Below, piece by piece: positions 43,021 through 52,378 of a DNA stretch of 64,000 bases. The number at the start of each line of letters is the position of its first letter. Positions within the stretch are counted from its first letter, which is position 1. Position numbers and translations under genes: made by a program. Under the pieces are notes generated by a model. That model ran no database searches, was not told the origin of the DNA, and was given only the letters and a program-made list of their open reading frames with translations. The stretch covers positions 372,001-436,000 of the forward strand of contig JAILHF010000051.1 in NCBI GenBank assembly GCA_024696005.1. The letters run 5' to 3'. This DNA is from Lachnospiraceae bacterium (lineage in GTDB: Bacteria; Bacillota; Clostridia; Lachnospirales; Lachnospiraceae).

Positions 43021-44141
43021 TTGAAGAACCTCCCGATATCATTGAACAGGACTACCAGCATCAGGATCATCAAAAGCACAAAGCCGATCAGATGAACGAT
43101 CCCTTCCTTTTCGGGCGGGATCTTCCGGCCGCTGACCGCTTCGAACAGAAGGAAGAGCAGACGCCCTCCGTCCAGCGCCGGGATCGGCAGCAGATTAAGG
43201 ACGCCGAGGTTCACGGAAAGCAGCACCGCGATGTTTAACATGTTAAGCACCACCAGAAAGGCGCCCATGGGTTTGGTCTCTTCTATGGTGTCGTCGATGA
43301 TGTTGGCCACCCCGACGGGGCCGGCCAGATCATCCAGCGCGGCGTGCCCGCTCACCATGTACTTCAGGCTCTCCACCGTGGCGACGAGCCAGTAGCGCAC
43401 TTCAAACCAGCTGTATTTGAGCACTTTGACATTGTTGCACTTCTCATATTCCGCGCCGCCCGAAAAGCCGATATAATAACGCCCTTCCGCTTCATCATAG
43501 CGCGGCGTCAGCGTGGTGGTGTATTTCTGTCCGTCCCTCAGATAGGTGATGCTCATCTCGCGCCCGCTGCTCATGTAGGAATGCACCATGATCTCACGCC
43601 ACAGATGCGTATGGAGATTGTCGATCTTGATGATGGTGTCGCCTTCCTGTATTCCGGCAGCCTCGGCCGGATAGCCCTCCAGCACACTTCCGACGACCGG
43701 AAGATCCGCGCCGCAGAACCAGACGATGACCAGACTGAGCAGATAAGCCAGAATGACATTGAAGACCGGCCCCGCAAATACGGATGCGATGCGCGCCCAC
43801 ACCGGCGCCTCCTGAAAACTCTTTGCCTCCAGGCTGCTTTTCAGCTCCTTATCGATCTTTTCGGTCTTTTCGCCGTCTTCCGTCTCCTCTTCACCGTCCG
43901 GCAGGGATGCTTTCCCGTCCTCGCCTTCAAAGATGCAGGCTCCGCCTATGGGCAGGAGGCGTATCACAACCTCCGTCATCTTTCCCTTCTTCCGGAACAG
44001 GGCCGGTCCCATGCCGATGGAAAACTCGTTTACCCGTATGCCGTTCAGCCTGGCGATCAGGTAATGTCCGAATTCGTGGCTGACAACAACCACGGTGAAG
44101 ATGATGATGAAAGAAACTATGGTCAATATCGGTGAATGCAT
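43017..44141 (-). CDS. rseP: Site-2 intramembrane zinc metalloprotease RseP
   Basis: 374 residues. The zinc site HEFGH is at residues 22-26 in the first membrane helix, and NLLPIPALDGGRL near 320 supplies the third ligand. A single PDZ domain (GSVLEGYPAEAAGIQEGDTIIKIDN) lies between. An acidic insert (GEEETEDGEKTEK) sits in the first cytoplasmic loop. Likely substrates are anti-sigma factors or signal-peptide remnants. It lies downstream of dxr, the normal Firmicute order. Confidence 0.95.
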   Translation of the reverse strand: MHSPILTIVSFIIIFTVVVVSHEFGHYLIARLNGIRVNEFSIGMGPALFRKKGKMTEVVIRLLPIGGACIFEGEDGKASLPDGEEETEDGEKTEKIDKELKSSLEAKSFQEAPVWARIASVFAGPVFNVILAYLLSLVIVWFCGADLPVVGSVLEGYPAEAAGIQEGDTIIKIDNLHTHLWREIMVHSYMSSGREMSITYLRDGQKYTTTLTPRYDEAEGRYYIGFSGGAEYEKCNNVKVLKYSWFEVRYWLVATVESLKYMVSGHAALDDLAGPVGVANIIDDTIEETKPMGAFLVVLNMLNIAVLLSVNLGVLNLLPIPALDGGRLLFLLFEAVSGRKIPPEKEGIVHLIGFVLLMILMLVVLFNDIGRFFK

Positions 44142-44153
44142 GTTAAACTCCGC

Positions 44154-45308
44154 TTATTTAATAGATTTCAATACAGATTCCCTGGCCTCTTTCTCGGCCT
44201 CCAGGATACGGTCCACATCGGGATCGGTCACGGGCACGTGAGCATCCATCGCCTCTTCGATCAGTTCGACGATGCGAAGAAAAGAGATGCGCCCCGCCAG
44301 GAAATGGGCGACCGCCTCTTCATTGGCGGCGTTGAATATCGTCGGCATCGTGCCTCCCGTTTTGCCTGCCCTTACTGCCAGCGGCAGGGCCCGGAAGGTC
44401 TCCGTGTCGGGTTCCTCAAAGCACAGCTTTCCGAGCGCGCAGAAATCCGCGCGCGGGCGCGAAGCATCAGCCGGCCGTCTGTCCGGATAAAACAGGGCAT
44501 ACTGGATCGGCAGGCGCATGTCGGGCGCCCCGAGCTCCGCCATCACGGCCCCGTCCACATATTCCACCATGGAGTGGACCACGGATTCGGGATGGATCAC
44601 CACCCTGATCCTGTCGTAATCCACGCCGAAAAGCCATTTGGCTTCCATGACCTCCAGCCCCTTGTTTACCATGGAGGCACTGTCGATCGTGATCTTTTTG
44701 CCCATCGACCAGTTTGGGTGCTTCAGGGCATCCTCCGCCTTTACGGAAAGGAGCTCTTCCCGCTTCTTTCCCCGAAAGGGTCCCCCGGAACAGGTCAGCC
44801 AGATCTTTTCGATCCGGTCCTTCGGCTCGCCGTTCAGGGATTGAAAGATCGCGCTGTGCTCGGAATCCACCGGCAGGATGGCCGATCCGTATTCCTTTGC
44901 CAGCGGCATGATGATATGCCCGGCACAGACCAGTGTCTCCTTGTTCGCAAGTGCGATGGTCTTGCGGGCCTTGATGGCGGCGATGGTGGGACGTATTCCG
45001 ATCATCCCCACGACTGCCGTGAGCAGGATATCGTAATCCGGAAGGGATGCGATGGTCAGAAGGCCGTCCATACCGCTCAGCACCTTTGTGGGCAGATCAC
45101 CGATCCGGACTTTCAGCTCCGCTGCCGCGTCTTCGTTCCAGAGCACGGCATAAGCAGGTCCGAACTCCCGCACCTGTTTTTCCATGAGCTCCGTATTCGA
45201 AGCGGCAGCCAGTGCCGTCACGGAAAACTCTCCCGCATATTCCCGCACGATATCAAGGGTCTGCGAACCGATGGAACCGGTCGAACCCAGCAGGACCAGA
45301 CGCTTCAT
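44154..45308 (-). CDS. dxr: 1-deoxy-D-xylulose 5-phosphate reductoisomerase
   Basis: First committed step of the methylerythritol phosphate pathway. NADPH site LGSTGSIGSQTLDIV at the N-terminus, LANKETLV, the metal-binding VDSEHSAIFQ and SASMVNKGLEVMEAKWLF are all intact; 384 residues is normal. Pathway partner ispF is at 2.5-3.1 kb in this window. GGGGAGGTAGGAGG lies just before ATG. Confidence 0.97.
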   Translation of the reverse strand: MKRLVLLGSTGSIGSQTLDIVREYAGEFSVTALAAASNTELMEKQVREFGPAYAVLWNEDAAAELKVRIGDLPTKVLSGMDGLLTIASLPDYDILLTAVVGMIGIRPTIAAIKARKTIALANKETLVCAGHIIMPLAKEYGSAILPVDSEHSAIFQSLNGEPKDRIEKIWLTCSGGPFRGKKREELLSVKAEDALKHPNWSMGKKITIDSASMVNKGLEVMEAKWLFGVDYDRIRVVIHPESVVHSMVEYVDGAVMAELGAPDMRLPIQYALFYPDRRPADASRPRADFCALGKLCFEEPDTETFRALPLAVRAGKTGGTMPTIFNAANEEAVAHFLAGRISFLRIVELIEEAMDAHVPVTDPDVDRILEAEKEARESVLKSIK

Positions 45309-45312
45309 CCTC

Positions 45313-46209
45313 CTACCTCCCCAAAACGCTCAAGGTGAGCAGATAGATCAAAGGTCCGGTGAAGATCACGCTGTCGAAGCGGTCGAGTATGCCGCCGTGG
45401 CCGGGGATGCATCTGCCGTAGTCCTTGATCCCGAAATCCCTCTTGATGGCCGAAGCCGCCAGATCGCCGATCTGGCCCACCACGCTGCCTCCCAGTCCCA
45501 GCAGCGAATAGCCCCAGACGCTCTCAGCCGGTATCCTGCCCAGTCCGCTTAAGAGCAGGCCGTAGATCAAGCCCAGCAGTCCCGCTCCGATCACGCCGCC
45601 GATACATCCTTCCACGGATTTCTTCGGACTCAGCCGCGGGGTGATCTTGTGCTTGCCGAAGAGCACGCCCACGAAGTACGCGCAGGTATCGGAGCCCCAG
45701 GCCGAGATAAAGCTCATCCATACGGCAAAGAAGCCCACATTGTAGATCGCATCATCCTGGGTGAAGGAAAGAAGCCGTGTCATGAGCACGAAGGACAGCA
45801 TGACGGGGCCGTAGACAAAACTGAAATAACTGCGCATCACCTGGGATGCGCGATAGGCGGGAAAGGTAAACACAAAGATCAGCATCAGCACAACCACATA
45901 GAGCACCACCAGAAGCATCAGCCAGGTGGCGGAAAAGCCGAGATAGATCATCACATAATAGATCACGGTCGCCAGCGTGCCGGTCACTTCAAAAATACAG
46001 GGAGCATGCCCCTCTGTCATGCGCACTCCCGTTGCGCTGATCATTTCCGAATGTGCGATACAGCTGATGATGCAGAGTCCGGCAGCGGTCACGATCCCGC
46101 CGGGCCAGATCACGGCAAGCATGACCAGTACCACGGCGATCCCGCTGATGATGCGGATCAGCATATTGGATGCTTTCGTCTCTGCGTTCTTCTTAGTCTC
46201 CTGCGCCAT
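45313..46209 (-). CDS. cdsA: Phosphatidate cytidylyltransferase
   Basis: 298 residues with about eight membrane helices. The C-terminal signature is complete: SWGSDTCAYFVGVLFGKHKI, SPKKSVEG and KRDFGIKDYGRCIPGHGGILDRFDS. It makes CDP-diacylglycerol for phospholipid synthesis. Its start overlaps the uppS stop by one base (TAATG). Confidence 0.96.
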   Translation of the reverse strand: MAQETKKNAETKASNMLIRIISGIAVVLVMLAVIWPGGIVTAAGLCIISCIAHSEMISATGVRMTEGHAPCIFEVTGTLATVIYYVMIYLGFSATWLMLLVVLYVVVLMLIFVFTFPAYRASQVMRSYFSFVYGPVMLSFVLMTRLLSFTQDDAIYNVGFFAVWMSFISAWGSDTCAYFVGVLFGKHKITPRLSPKKSVEGCIGGVIGAGLLGLIYGLLLSGLGRIPAESVWGYSLLGLGGSVVGQIGDLAASAIKRDFGIKDYGRCIPGHGGILDRFDSVIFTGPLIYLLTLSVLGR

Positions 46210-46916
46210 TACACCTTTCCGTAACGCCGGTCTCTCGCAGCATATGCCGCAAGCGCCTGCACGAGTTCCTCTTCTTTAAAATCGGGCCAGCAGACCTCGG
46301 AAACATAGAATTCCGAATAGGCAAGCTGCCACAACAAATAATTGGAGATACGCAGCTCTCCGCTGGTCCGGATCAGAAGATCCGGATCCGGATAACCTGC
46401 CGTATCCAATTCGTCTGCGATCGTCTGCTCCGTGATGTCTTCCGGAGCAAGCTCACCGCCTGCGACTTTCTCTCCCAGGCGGCGGACTGCCCTGCGGATC
46501 TCGTCACGTCCGCCGTAATTGATCGCGATCGTAAATTTGAGTCCGCTGTTGTCTTTCGTGGATTCCTCAAGCTCCCGGATGCTTTCCTGTATATCCTCAT
46601 CCAGGCCGCTCTTATCCCCGATGACGCGGACTTTCATGTTATTGGAATTGGCCCGCTTTACACAGTTCACCATGTAATCGCGAAGCAGCTTCATCAGCGT
46701 CTTTACTTCGTCTGCCGGCCTTGCCCAGTTTTCCGTGGAAAAGGCATAAACCGTGAAGTACTCCACCCCGTGGTTGTACACCCATTCACACATGTCTTCC
46801 ACATTTCTGGCACCCTGCACATGCCCGGCTGTCCGGGGCAGACCGCGCTTTTTTGCCCAGCGGCCGTTCCCATCGAGAATGACAGCCAGATGACGCGGAA
46901 CGGATGCGCCGCTCAT
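46209..46916 (-). CDS. uppS: Undecaprenyl diphosphate synthase
   Basis: 235 residues, cis-prenyltransferase that makes the C55 carrier lipid for peptidoglycan. HLAVILDGNGRWAKKRGLPRTAGH carries the catalytic Asp; NYGGRDEI and DLLIRTSGELRISNYLLWQLAYSEFYV are conserved. It overlaps frr by 4 bases. Confidence 0.97.
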   Translation of the reverse strand: MSGASVPRHLAVILDGNGRWAKKRGLPRTAGHVQGARNVEDMCEWVYNHGVEYFTVYAFSTENWARPADEVKTLMKLLRDYMVNCVKRANSNNMKVRVIGDKSGLDEDIQESIRELEESTKDNSGLKFTIAINYGGRDEIRRAVRRLGEKVAGGELAPEDITEQTIADELDTAGYPDPDLLIRTSGELRISNYLLWQLAYSEFYVSEVCWPDFKEEELVQALAAYAARDRRYGKV

Positions 46917-47464
46917 ACCTTCAGGATATCCTGGGACTTTTCGTCCACAGCCTTCTCAACATCCTTGACGAACTTATCGGTAAGCTTCTGGAGTGCATCT
47001 TCCAGATCCTTGATCTCGTCCTCGCTGACCTCGGTCTTCGCAAGCTTCTTGAAGGCTTCGTTGCCGTCGCGGCGGATATTGCGGACTGCCACCTTGCAAT
47101 CCTCACCCTTCTTCTTGATGTCCTTGACGAGCTCCTTGCGTCGTTCCTCGTTCAGCTCGGGGAATACCAGACGTATCACGGAGCCGTCGTTGCTGGGTGT
47201 GATCCCTACATCCGAAGACAGGATCGCTTTCTCGATCGGCTTGATCATGTTCTTTTCCCAGGGTGCGATCTGCAGGATCCTGGGCTCGGGAACCGTCACA
47301 TTGCCGACCTGCTGGAGCGGCGTGGGTGTTCCGTAATAGTCCACGCGGATCCGGTCCAGTACATGGGGATTCGCTCTTCCCGCACGTATGGCGGAAAGCT
47401 CCGTCTGCAGGAATTCAAACGCTTTTTTCATTTTTTCCTCGTATTGACTGATCCTTTCGTCCAT
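46913..47464 (-). CDS. frr: Ribosome recycling factor
   Basis: 183 residues. AIRAGRANPHVLDRIRVDYYGTPTPLQQVGNV and VRNIRRDGNE are diagnostic. With EF-G it splits post-termination ribosomes. It follows pyrH by 48 bases; that gap shows no clear promoter. Confidence 0.97.
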   Translation of the reverse strand: MDERISQYEEKMKKAFEFLQTELSAIRAGRANPHVLDRIRVDYYGTPTPLQQVGNVTVPEPRILQIAPWEKNMIKPIEKAILSSDVGITPSNDGSVIRLVFPELNEERRKELVKDIKKKGEDCKVAVRNIRRDGNEAFKKLAKTEVSEDEIKDLEDALQKLTDKFVKDVEKAVDEKSQDILKV

Positions 47465-47512
47465 CTTCTCACCCTCCCGTGATAGCTGTTTTATCGTTTG
47501 CTCTTATTTTTC

Positions 47513-48205
47513 TTATCCTACCGTGATCCTGGTCCCGCTGAAGGAGCCACCCAGTGCCTTGACGATGCTGTCCTCCTCCGTCAGGTCGAATACCCACATG
47601 GGCATCTTATTGTCCCGCGCAAGTATGGAAGCCGTCATGTCCACCACCTGCAGATTCTTTGCGATCACATCATCAATGCTGATGCTGTCATATTTCACTG
47701 CCGAAGGATCCTTGGCCGGATCCGCACTGTACACGCCGTCAATGGACTTGGCGAGATAGATCCCGTCGGCTTCGACCTCGACCGCACGCAGGACCACTCC
47801 CGTATCCGTCGAGAAATAGGGATGCCCGGTACCGCCGGCAAAGAAAACGACCTGGCCGTTCTTCATCGCGGCAACAGCCGCATCCTTGGAAAACAGCTCG
47901 GTAAAGGTCGAACATGCAAACGGCGTAAAGATCCTCGTTCCGATCCCTGCCGCCCGGAAAGCCTCCGAAACATAGATGCAGTTCATGACCGTTGCCAGCA
48001 TTCCGATCTGATCGGCCTTGGTCCGGTCCATGTTCCCGCTGCTGCGGCCGCGCCAGTAATTGCCGCCGCCGATCACGACGCCCACTTCGTTGCCATCCGC
48101 CAGGATGCGCTTCACCTGTGATGCGATCCCGCCGATCACGGCGTCGTCATAATGTCTGTTCTCGTCTGCGAGTGCCTCCCCGCTGAGCTTCAATAAGATC
48201 CTCAT
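47513..48205 (-). CDS. pyrH: Uridylate kinase
   Basis: 230 residues, amino-acid kinase fold, converts UMP to UDP. LLKLSGEAL, IGGGNYWRG, GGTGHPYFSTDT and DGVYSADP are conserved. The distance to the bactofilin gene upstream is 3 bases between stop and start, and AAGGAAG precedes the ATG. Confidence 0.96.
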   Translation of the reverse strand: MRILLKLSGEALADENRHYDDAVIGGIASQVKRILADGNEVGVVIGGGNYWRGRSSGNMDRTKADQIGMLATVMNCIYVSEAFRAAGIGTRIFTPFACSTFTELFSKDAAVAAMKNGQVVFFAGGTGHPYFSTDTGVVLRAVEVEADGIYLAKSIDGVYSADPAKDPSAVKYDSISIDDVIAKNLQVVDMTASILARDNKMPMWVFDLTEEDSIVKALGGSFSGTRITVG

Positions 48206-48208
48206 GGC

Positions 48209-49369
48209 TTATGCTTCCTTTTTCTTTTTTCCGCCTGCAGCGCGTGCGCTCTTCTTGAAATCCTCGAAGAAGGATGACGGGTTCACCGCCGCGTACACCT
48301 GCGAGCACATGCCTTCGATCACCGCACCGTTGGAGATCTGCACGGACTGGGAGCGGATATTTCCCATTACGATCGCCGCGGAATCCAGGATGACCGGTCC
48401 GCGGACATCGATGTCGCCTTTTACCGCCCCGGCGATCACCGCGCTGGTAGCGCTTACATTTCCGATGATGACCGTGCTCTGTCCCACCTTGACACTGCCG
48501 CTGCTGTTCACGTCACCGTTGATCTCGGCTCCGTCCGCATATACCTCGCTTGCGCTCGAATTGCCCGTGATCACGCCGGATACGTTCAGCTTGCCGGCTA
48601 TGGAGATATTGCCCTCCACTGTTCCCAACACGTCCATGCTCCCGTCGGATTCCACGTTGCCCCGGATCGTCATTCCCCCGGTGATCAGCGCCGTCTCCTC
48701 CGAGATCGGACGGTTTTCCGCATCTTCCATCTTTCTTCCCTCTTTTCTGAGTTTTGCTGCTGCGCGTCCGCGGGCCGTCATGACGGATTCGTCCTCACCC
48801 GCGCTTCCCTCCTGTTTTTCCTGCTGTGCCTTCAGAACCGCGGCTTCCGCCATGGCTTCTGCACGCGCGACAAGCTCCGCTTCCTCTTCGGAAACGGCAT
48901 TCTTCATCTTTTCCGCCTCCGAAACGGCTTCGTCTTCCTCTTCGTCAGCACTTTCATCCATTTCGTCCGCGCTCTCTTCCTCTTCTTCAGCCGGACTGCT
49001 TTCTTCGGCGCTTTCTTCCTCAGCGGCAGGCTCCTCCGCCTCTTCCGCCCGGGACTCTTCTGCCGGAGTTTCTTCCGACGCTTCTTCTTCCGCCGGCGTT
49101 TCCTCCGCAGGAACTTCTTCCTCAGAGCTCTCTTCCGGAGCGCTTTCCTCCGGATCAGCCTCTTCCTTGGCAGGTGCTTCCCCTTCCAGGGAGACCGGAT
49201 CTTCGGATGCCGCGATGCTGTCGAGCTCCTCGAGCATCTTATTCAGATCGATATCCGCAAGGCTGTCCTCTTCCGCGGACGTCTGTTCCTCTTTCTTCTC
49301 CTCTTCCTCTCCGATCAGACCGTTCATCGCCTCGGAAAGGTCATCCTTCAGATTCTGAAAAAAACCCAT
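48209..49369 (-). CDS. Bactofilin-like polymer-forming protein with long acidic N-terminus
   Basis: 386 residues. Residues 228-355 form a right-handed beta-helix of the bactofilin family (ITGGMTIRGNVESDGSMDVLGTVEGNISIAGKL and further GNV/GDI turns). Residues 20-165 are an extreme Glu/Ser/Ala-rich tract, then a helical segment. The N-terminal MGFFQNLKDDLSEAMNGLIG may be an amphipathic anchor. The C-terminus is basic. Bactofilins polymerise without nucleotides and often localise wall enzymes, in keeping with the deacetylase gene 9 bases upstream. Confidence 0.88.
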   Translation of the reverse strand: MGFFQNLKDDLSEAMNGLIGEEEEKKEEQTSAEEDSLADIDLNKMLEELDSIAASEDPVSLEGEAPAKEEADPEESAPEESSEEEVPAEETPAEEEASEETPAEESRAEEAEEPAAEEESAEESSPAEEEEESADEMDESADEEEDEAVSEAEKMKNAVSEEEAELVARAEAMAEAAVLKAQQEKQEGSAGEDESVMTARGRAAAKLRKEGRKMEDAENRPISEETALITGGMTIRGNVESDGSMDVLGTVEGNISIAGKLNVSGVITGNSSASEVYADGAEINGDVNSSGSVKVGQSTVIIGNVSATSAVIAGAVKGDIDVRGPVILDSAAIVMGNIRSQSVQISNGAVIEGMCSQVYAAVNPSSFFEDFKKSARAAGGKKKKEA

Positions 49370-49378
49370 ATTTCCTCC

Positions 49379-50335
49379 TCAATCCGCCGCTTCCCGCATC
49401 ACGACATGCTGGACGGTTTCCGTTTCTTCCGTGATCGGAAGCAGGACCGTATCCTCCATGGCCTGCAGCTTTTCAATGATGATCGGAAGCGCTTCCACGG
49501 TCGCATGTTTTCCTACGGCGTCATGCATGAGCACGACCACGGTGTCGCTGTCCAGATTTCTGACCTGGCTGATCACGTTATTCACAAGCTCGGAAGCTGT
49601 ATACGAGACCCCGGTCGCGTCCTGAGCAGAGACATTCCAGTCAAAATAGCGTATCCCTTTCGCGTCCAGATATTCCATGCAGCGCTGCATGTCCATGTGA
49701 TGCAGCTGGTTGCTGCTCCCGCCGGGAAAACGGTACAGATCGCAATCCACACCCGTGATATCACTGATCAGCCGCTGGTTCTGGTACAGGTCCTCCGCGA
49801 AACTATCGAGATCGTTATAGACCTTGTTAAAATCGTGGCTGTAAGAATGCATCCCGATGCTGTGCCCTTCGGAAACGATGCGCAGATACTCCGCTTCGTA
49901 TCCCTCATGGCCGTTCACAAAAAACGTTGCCTTCACATCATAGCGGGCCAGGATGTCGAGGATATCATCCGTATAAACGGACGGTCCGTCATCAAAGGTC
50001 AGATAAACCTTCCGCATCCCGGCATAGGGATCTTCCCCGGGCTCTTCGGTCACGGCCGGCTCCTCCGTCTGGCTGAGAGTATGTTCCGCAAGAGGCGTGG
50101 GCCCTACTGCCGAACGGATGACCGTGCGTTCCTCGGTTTCCTGCGCGCTCATCTGCTCCAGAAGAAGGCGTATCTCACGCAGTTCTTTTTTCTGCGCTCC
50201 AAGGCCTGCCAGTGCGACGATCGAAAGGATCGTCGGGATCAGGCACATCACGATCACGCTTGCGACTATGATCCTGCGAAGCCTTGCTATCCTCTGTTTA
50301 TGTTCTTTTTGCCGTCTCTCTTCCGACGCGTCCAT
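49379..50335 (-). CDS. Membrane-anchored polysaccharide deacetylase (NodB domain)
   Basis: 318 residues. One N-terminal membrane helix at about 21-46, a Glu/Thr/Pro-rich linker, then a NodB domain with TFDDGPS at 113-119 and the metal histidines HSYSH at 163-167, followed by RFPGGSSN and VLMHDA. It likely removes N-acetyl groups from peptidoglycan or another surface glycan outside the cell. ATG 50333-50335 has GGAGG; an in-frame ATG at 50395 would overlap the previous gene. Confidence 0.9.
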   Translation of the reverse strand: MDASEERRQKEHKQRIARLRRIIVASVIVMCLIPTILSIVALAGLGAQKKELREIRLLLEQMSAQETEERTVIRSAVGPTPLAEHTLSQTEEPAVTEEPGEDPYAGMRKVYLTFDDGPSVYTDDILDILARYDVKATFFVNGHEGYEAEYLRIVSEGHSIGMHSYSHDFNKVYNDLDSFAEDLYQNQRLISDITGVDCDLYRFPGGSSNQLHHMDMQRCMEYLDAKGIRYFDWNVSAQDATGVSYTASELVNNVISQVRNLDSDTVVVLMHDAVGKHATVEALPIIIEKLQAMEDTVLLPITEETETVQHVVMREAAD

Positions 50336-50379
50336 AAAGCCTCCGTCAGTATACCACAAACTTATGTTAAGTACAAATC

Positions 50380-52182
50380 TTATCTGCTGTTGCAATACAG
50401 GGTGTAGATCTCATCGTCAACCTCATACAGCGGCTTGAAAACGATCTCCCTGTCATCATGGGGAAGCCGGTAATGACTCTGAAGCCATGGTCCTCCCACA
50501 TAAACATGCTCGCTCTGCTTCATCAGGCAGCGTTTCGGAACATTCTCCAGACAGACATTTTCCGCAAGGGCCGCGAGCACGATGGGCCCCTCCATGACCG
50601 CCTTTTTATCCGGGCGGTCGGGAAACTCCTCCGCACGAAGCTCCGCCGGGAAGCAGATGCGTATCTCCTCGTCCTCCCATTCCTTGTCCAGCTTCAGATA
50701 TCCGTCCCGCAGAACATCCTCCGTAAGGAAACGGCGTTCCCCGCCGATGCTTACAAAAGGCTGGCCTTTGACCCAGGACGGTATGCGCAGGCGGAGAAGA
50801 AAACGCTGGCTCTTCCCGGACCTTACCGTGATGACAAAACTCCAACGCGAGCGCTCGTCTGCCTCTGTTTCCCGGAGCGTGTTTTCCGCGCCGCCGGGCA
50901 CATTCTGCCTGATCTCGATGACCACCGGTGCGCCGCCGATCTTGAATTCGGCACGGCTCGGGATATACTGGGCGATCGTCACCTTGTCTTCATCCCGGTA
51001 ATAGATCAGGTTCGAAACAATGGCATGCGCCTGCACCATCGATCCGTGGCAGCACCAGAAGTCGTTCTTTTCGCTGCCCCAGCTCTTGCGGCTCCCGGCC
51101 GCCATCGGCAGGAAATAAGCCGGCATCCCGTTCTTTGCGTTCTGCTGTGCCAAAAAGCCGTTGTACAGGTTACGCTCGATATAATCCGCATAAACCGTCT
51201 CTCCGGTAAAACGGAAGAGATAATCTGCCAGGCGGACCATGTTGTATACGGTACAGAATTCCTGGTTGCGCTCTCCCGCGTATTCCCCGAAGCGCCCGGC
51301 CGGAACCCAGAATTCACCGGCATTCGCCCCGCCCGTGCAATAACTGCCCCTGCGGCTGACCGCACAATCCCAGAAAGCTTTCACAAGAGAGATCCACTCT
51401 TCCTTGTGCTTGATCTCATACAGCCTTGCCGCGCCGAGGATCCAGGGGATCGACGTATTCGCATGTTCCCCGCTCAGCGGATCCCCGCCTTCTTTCAGAA
51501 TGCGGAACATTTCCGGATATTCATATCTTTTCAGAAGACTGCGGTACTTTTCCTCACCGGTCAGGCGGTAGAGCCTGGTCCAGATCTCGAGCATCCCGCC
51601 GGACTCGCCGCGGTAAGCCACCGCCGGATCCACGGCGTCGGCCCTGGCAAAAAAGTCAACATACCAGTCGCTCAGATGGGAAAGGATCGTAAGAGCCGGC
51701 GAATAAGCCGTGCATTCATAAGCATCCAGCAGACCCATGAAAAGCTTGTGCATCACATACTGGGGACTCCAGATATCCCCTCCCGCCAGGAGCAGGTCGA
51801 AGTATTTTTCGGGGATCGGCCCGACCCAGCGCCCGCCGTTCTTCAACTGGTATTCCCGCAGGCGGTCGATCATGTCAAAAAGCCGCGCTTTCAGCACCCT
51901 GTCCTTCTCCGAACGGACAAGGGCAGCGGCAGCGCTCATCCAATGTCCGAGGAAATGCCCGCGAAGCTGGCAGGTCGGCGATTCCCAGCCCCAATGAAGC
52001 CAGCTCGACGCCGGATCGGCAAGATCCTGCATCCCGTCAAGCCGTTCTCCTGCCTCCAGCGCATAGTTCTGCAACAGCGCCCTCTCGTCCAGGGAAAGCA
52101 GATATCTTCTGTTTATTTCCATGCGATCCCGAAACAGTCCGGGCAGCAGCCGGACCCGTTCGGAAGGAATACGCTCCAGCAT
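50380..52182 (-). CDS. Glycoside hydrolase family 127 protein (beta-L-arabinofuranosidase type)
   Basis: 600 residues, no signal peptide, so cytoplasmic. The fold and residues match GH127: Glu290 (CTGGANAGEFW), Glu308 and Cys310 (EFCTVYNM), and Cys377-Cys378 (DFWCCHGS), which correspond to the acid/base, the zinc ligands and the cysteine nucleophile of the Bifidobacterium enzyme HypBA1. The likely substrate is a beta-L-arabinofuranoside from plant glycans, but related DUF1680 enzymes vary. It is the first gene of the bactofilin-pyrH-cdsA run, an unusual place for a sugar enzyme. Confidence 0.9.
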   Translation of the reverse strand: MLERIPSERVRLLPGLFRDRMEINRRYLLSLDERALLQNYALEAGERLDGMQDLADPASSWLHWGWESPTCQLRGHFLGHWMSAAAALVRSEKDRVLKARLFDMIDRLREYQLKNGGRWVGPIPEKYFDLLLAGGDIWSPQYVMHKLFMGLLDAYECTAYSPALTILSHLSDWYVDFFARADAVDPAVAYRGESGGMLEIWTRLYRLTGEEKYRSLLKRYEYPEMFRILKEGGDPLSGEHANTSIPWILGAARLYEIKHKEEWISLVKAFWDCAVSRRGSYCTGGANAGEFWVPAGRFGEYAGERNQEFCTVYNMVRLADYLFRFTGETVYADYIERNLYNGFLAQQNAKNGMPAYFLPMAAGSRKSWGSEKNDFWCCHGSMVQAHAIVSNLIYYRDEDKVTIAQYIPSRAEFKIGGAPVVIEIRQNVPGGAENTLRETEADERSRWSFVITVRSGKSQRFLLRLRIPSWVKGQPFVSIGGERRFLTEDVLRDGYLKLDKEWEDEEIRICFPAELRAEEFPDRPDKKAVMEGPIVLAALAENVCLENVPKRCLMKQSEHVYVGGPWLQSHYRLPHDDREIVFKPLYEVDDEIYTLYCNSR

Positions 52183-52216
52183 ATGACACTCCGTTCGATC
52201 ATTTTTCGCTTAATGC

Positions 52217-52245
52217 ATTATAGCACCACCTGCACTGCACAACAA
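52217..52245 (-). promoter_or_regulatory. Possible promoter of the GH127 gene
   Basis: Minus-strand TATAAT at 52217-52222 with TTGTTG at 52240-52245, 17 bases apart and about 35 bases before the start. The AT-rich stretch to 52356 also has an inverted repeat TTGACATAA (52286-52294) / TTATGTCAA (52343-52351). Confidence 0.45.
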
Positions 52246-52349
52246 GAAGAAAAAGCCCCGAAAGTGCCGAAAATAAAGTATTTCGTTGACATAACAACCT
52301 TTAACGTCAATCAAATCAAGGTTTTCGCTTAACATAACTTAATTATGTC

Positions 52350-52378
52350 AAGTAAAAAAAGGGCCTTCCGGCCCTTTT
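52350..52378 (-). terminator. Intrinsic terminator of the rpsB-to-LRR transcript
   Basis: Minus-strand stem of 9 bp (52370-52378 with 52357-52365), tetraloop, and a run of seven T. The stem begins at the stop codon of the leucine-rich-repeat gene. Confidence 0.9.
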
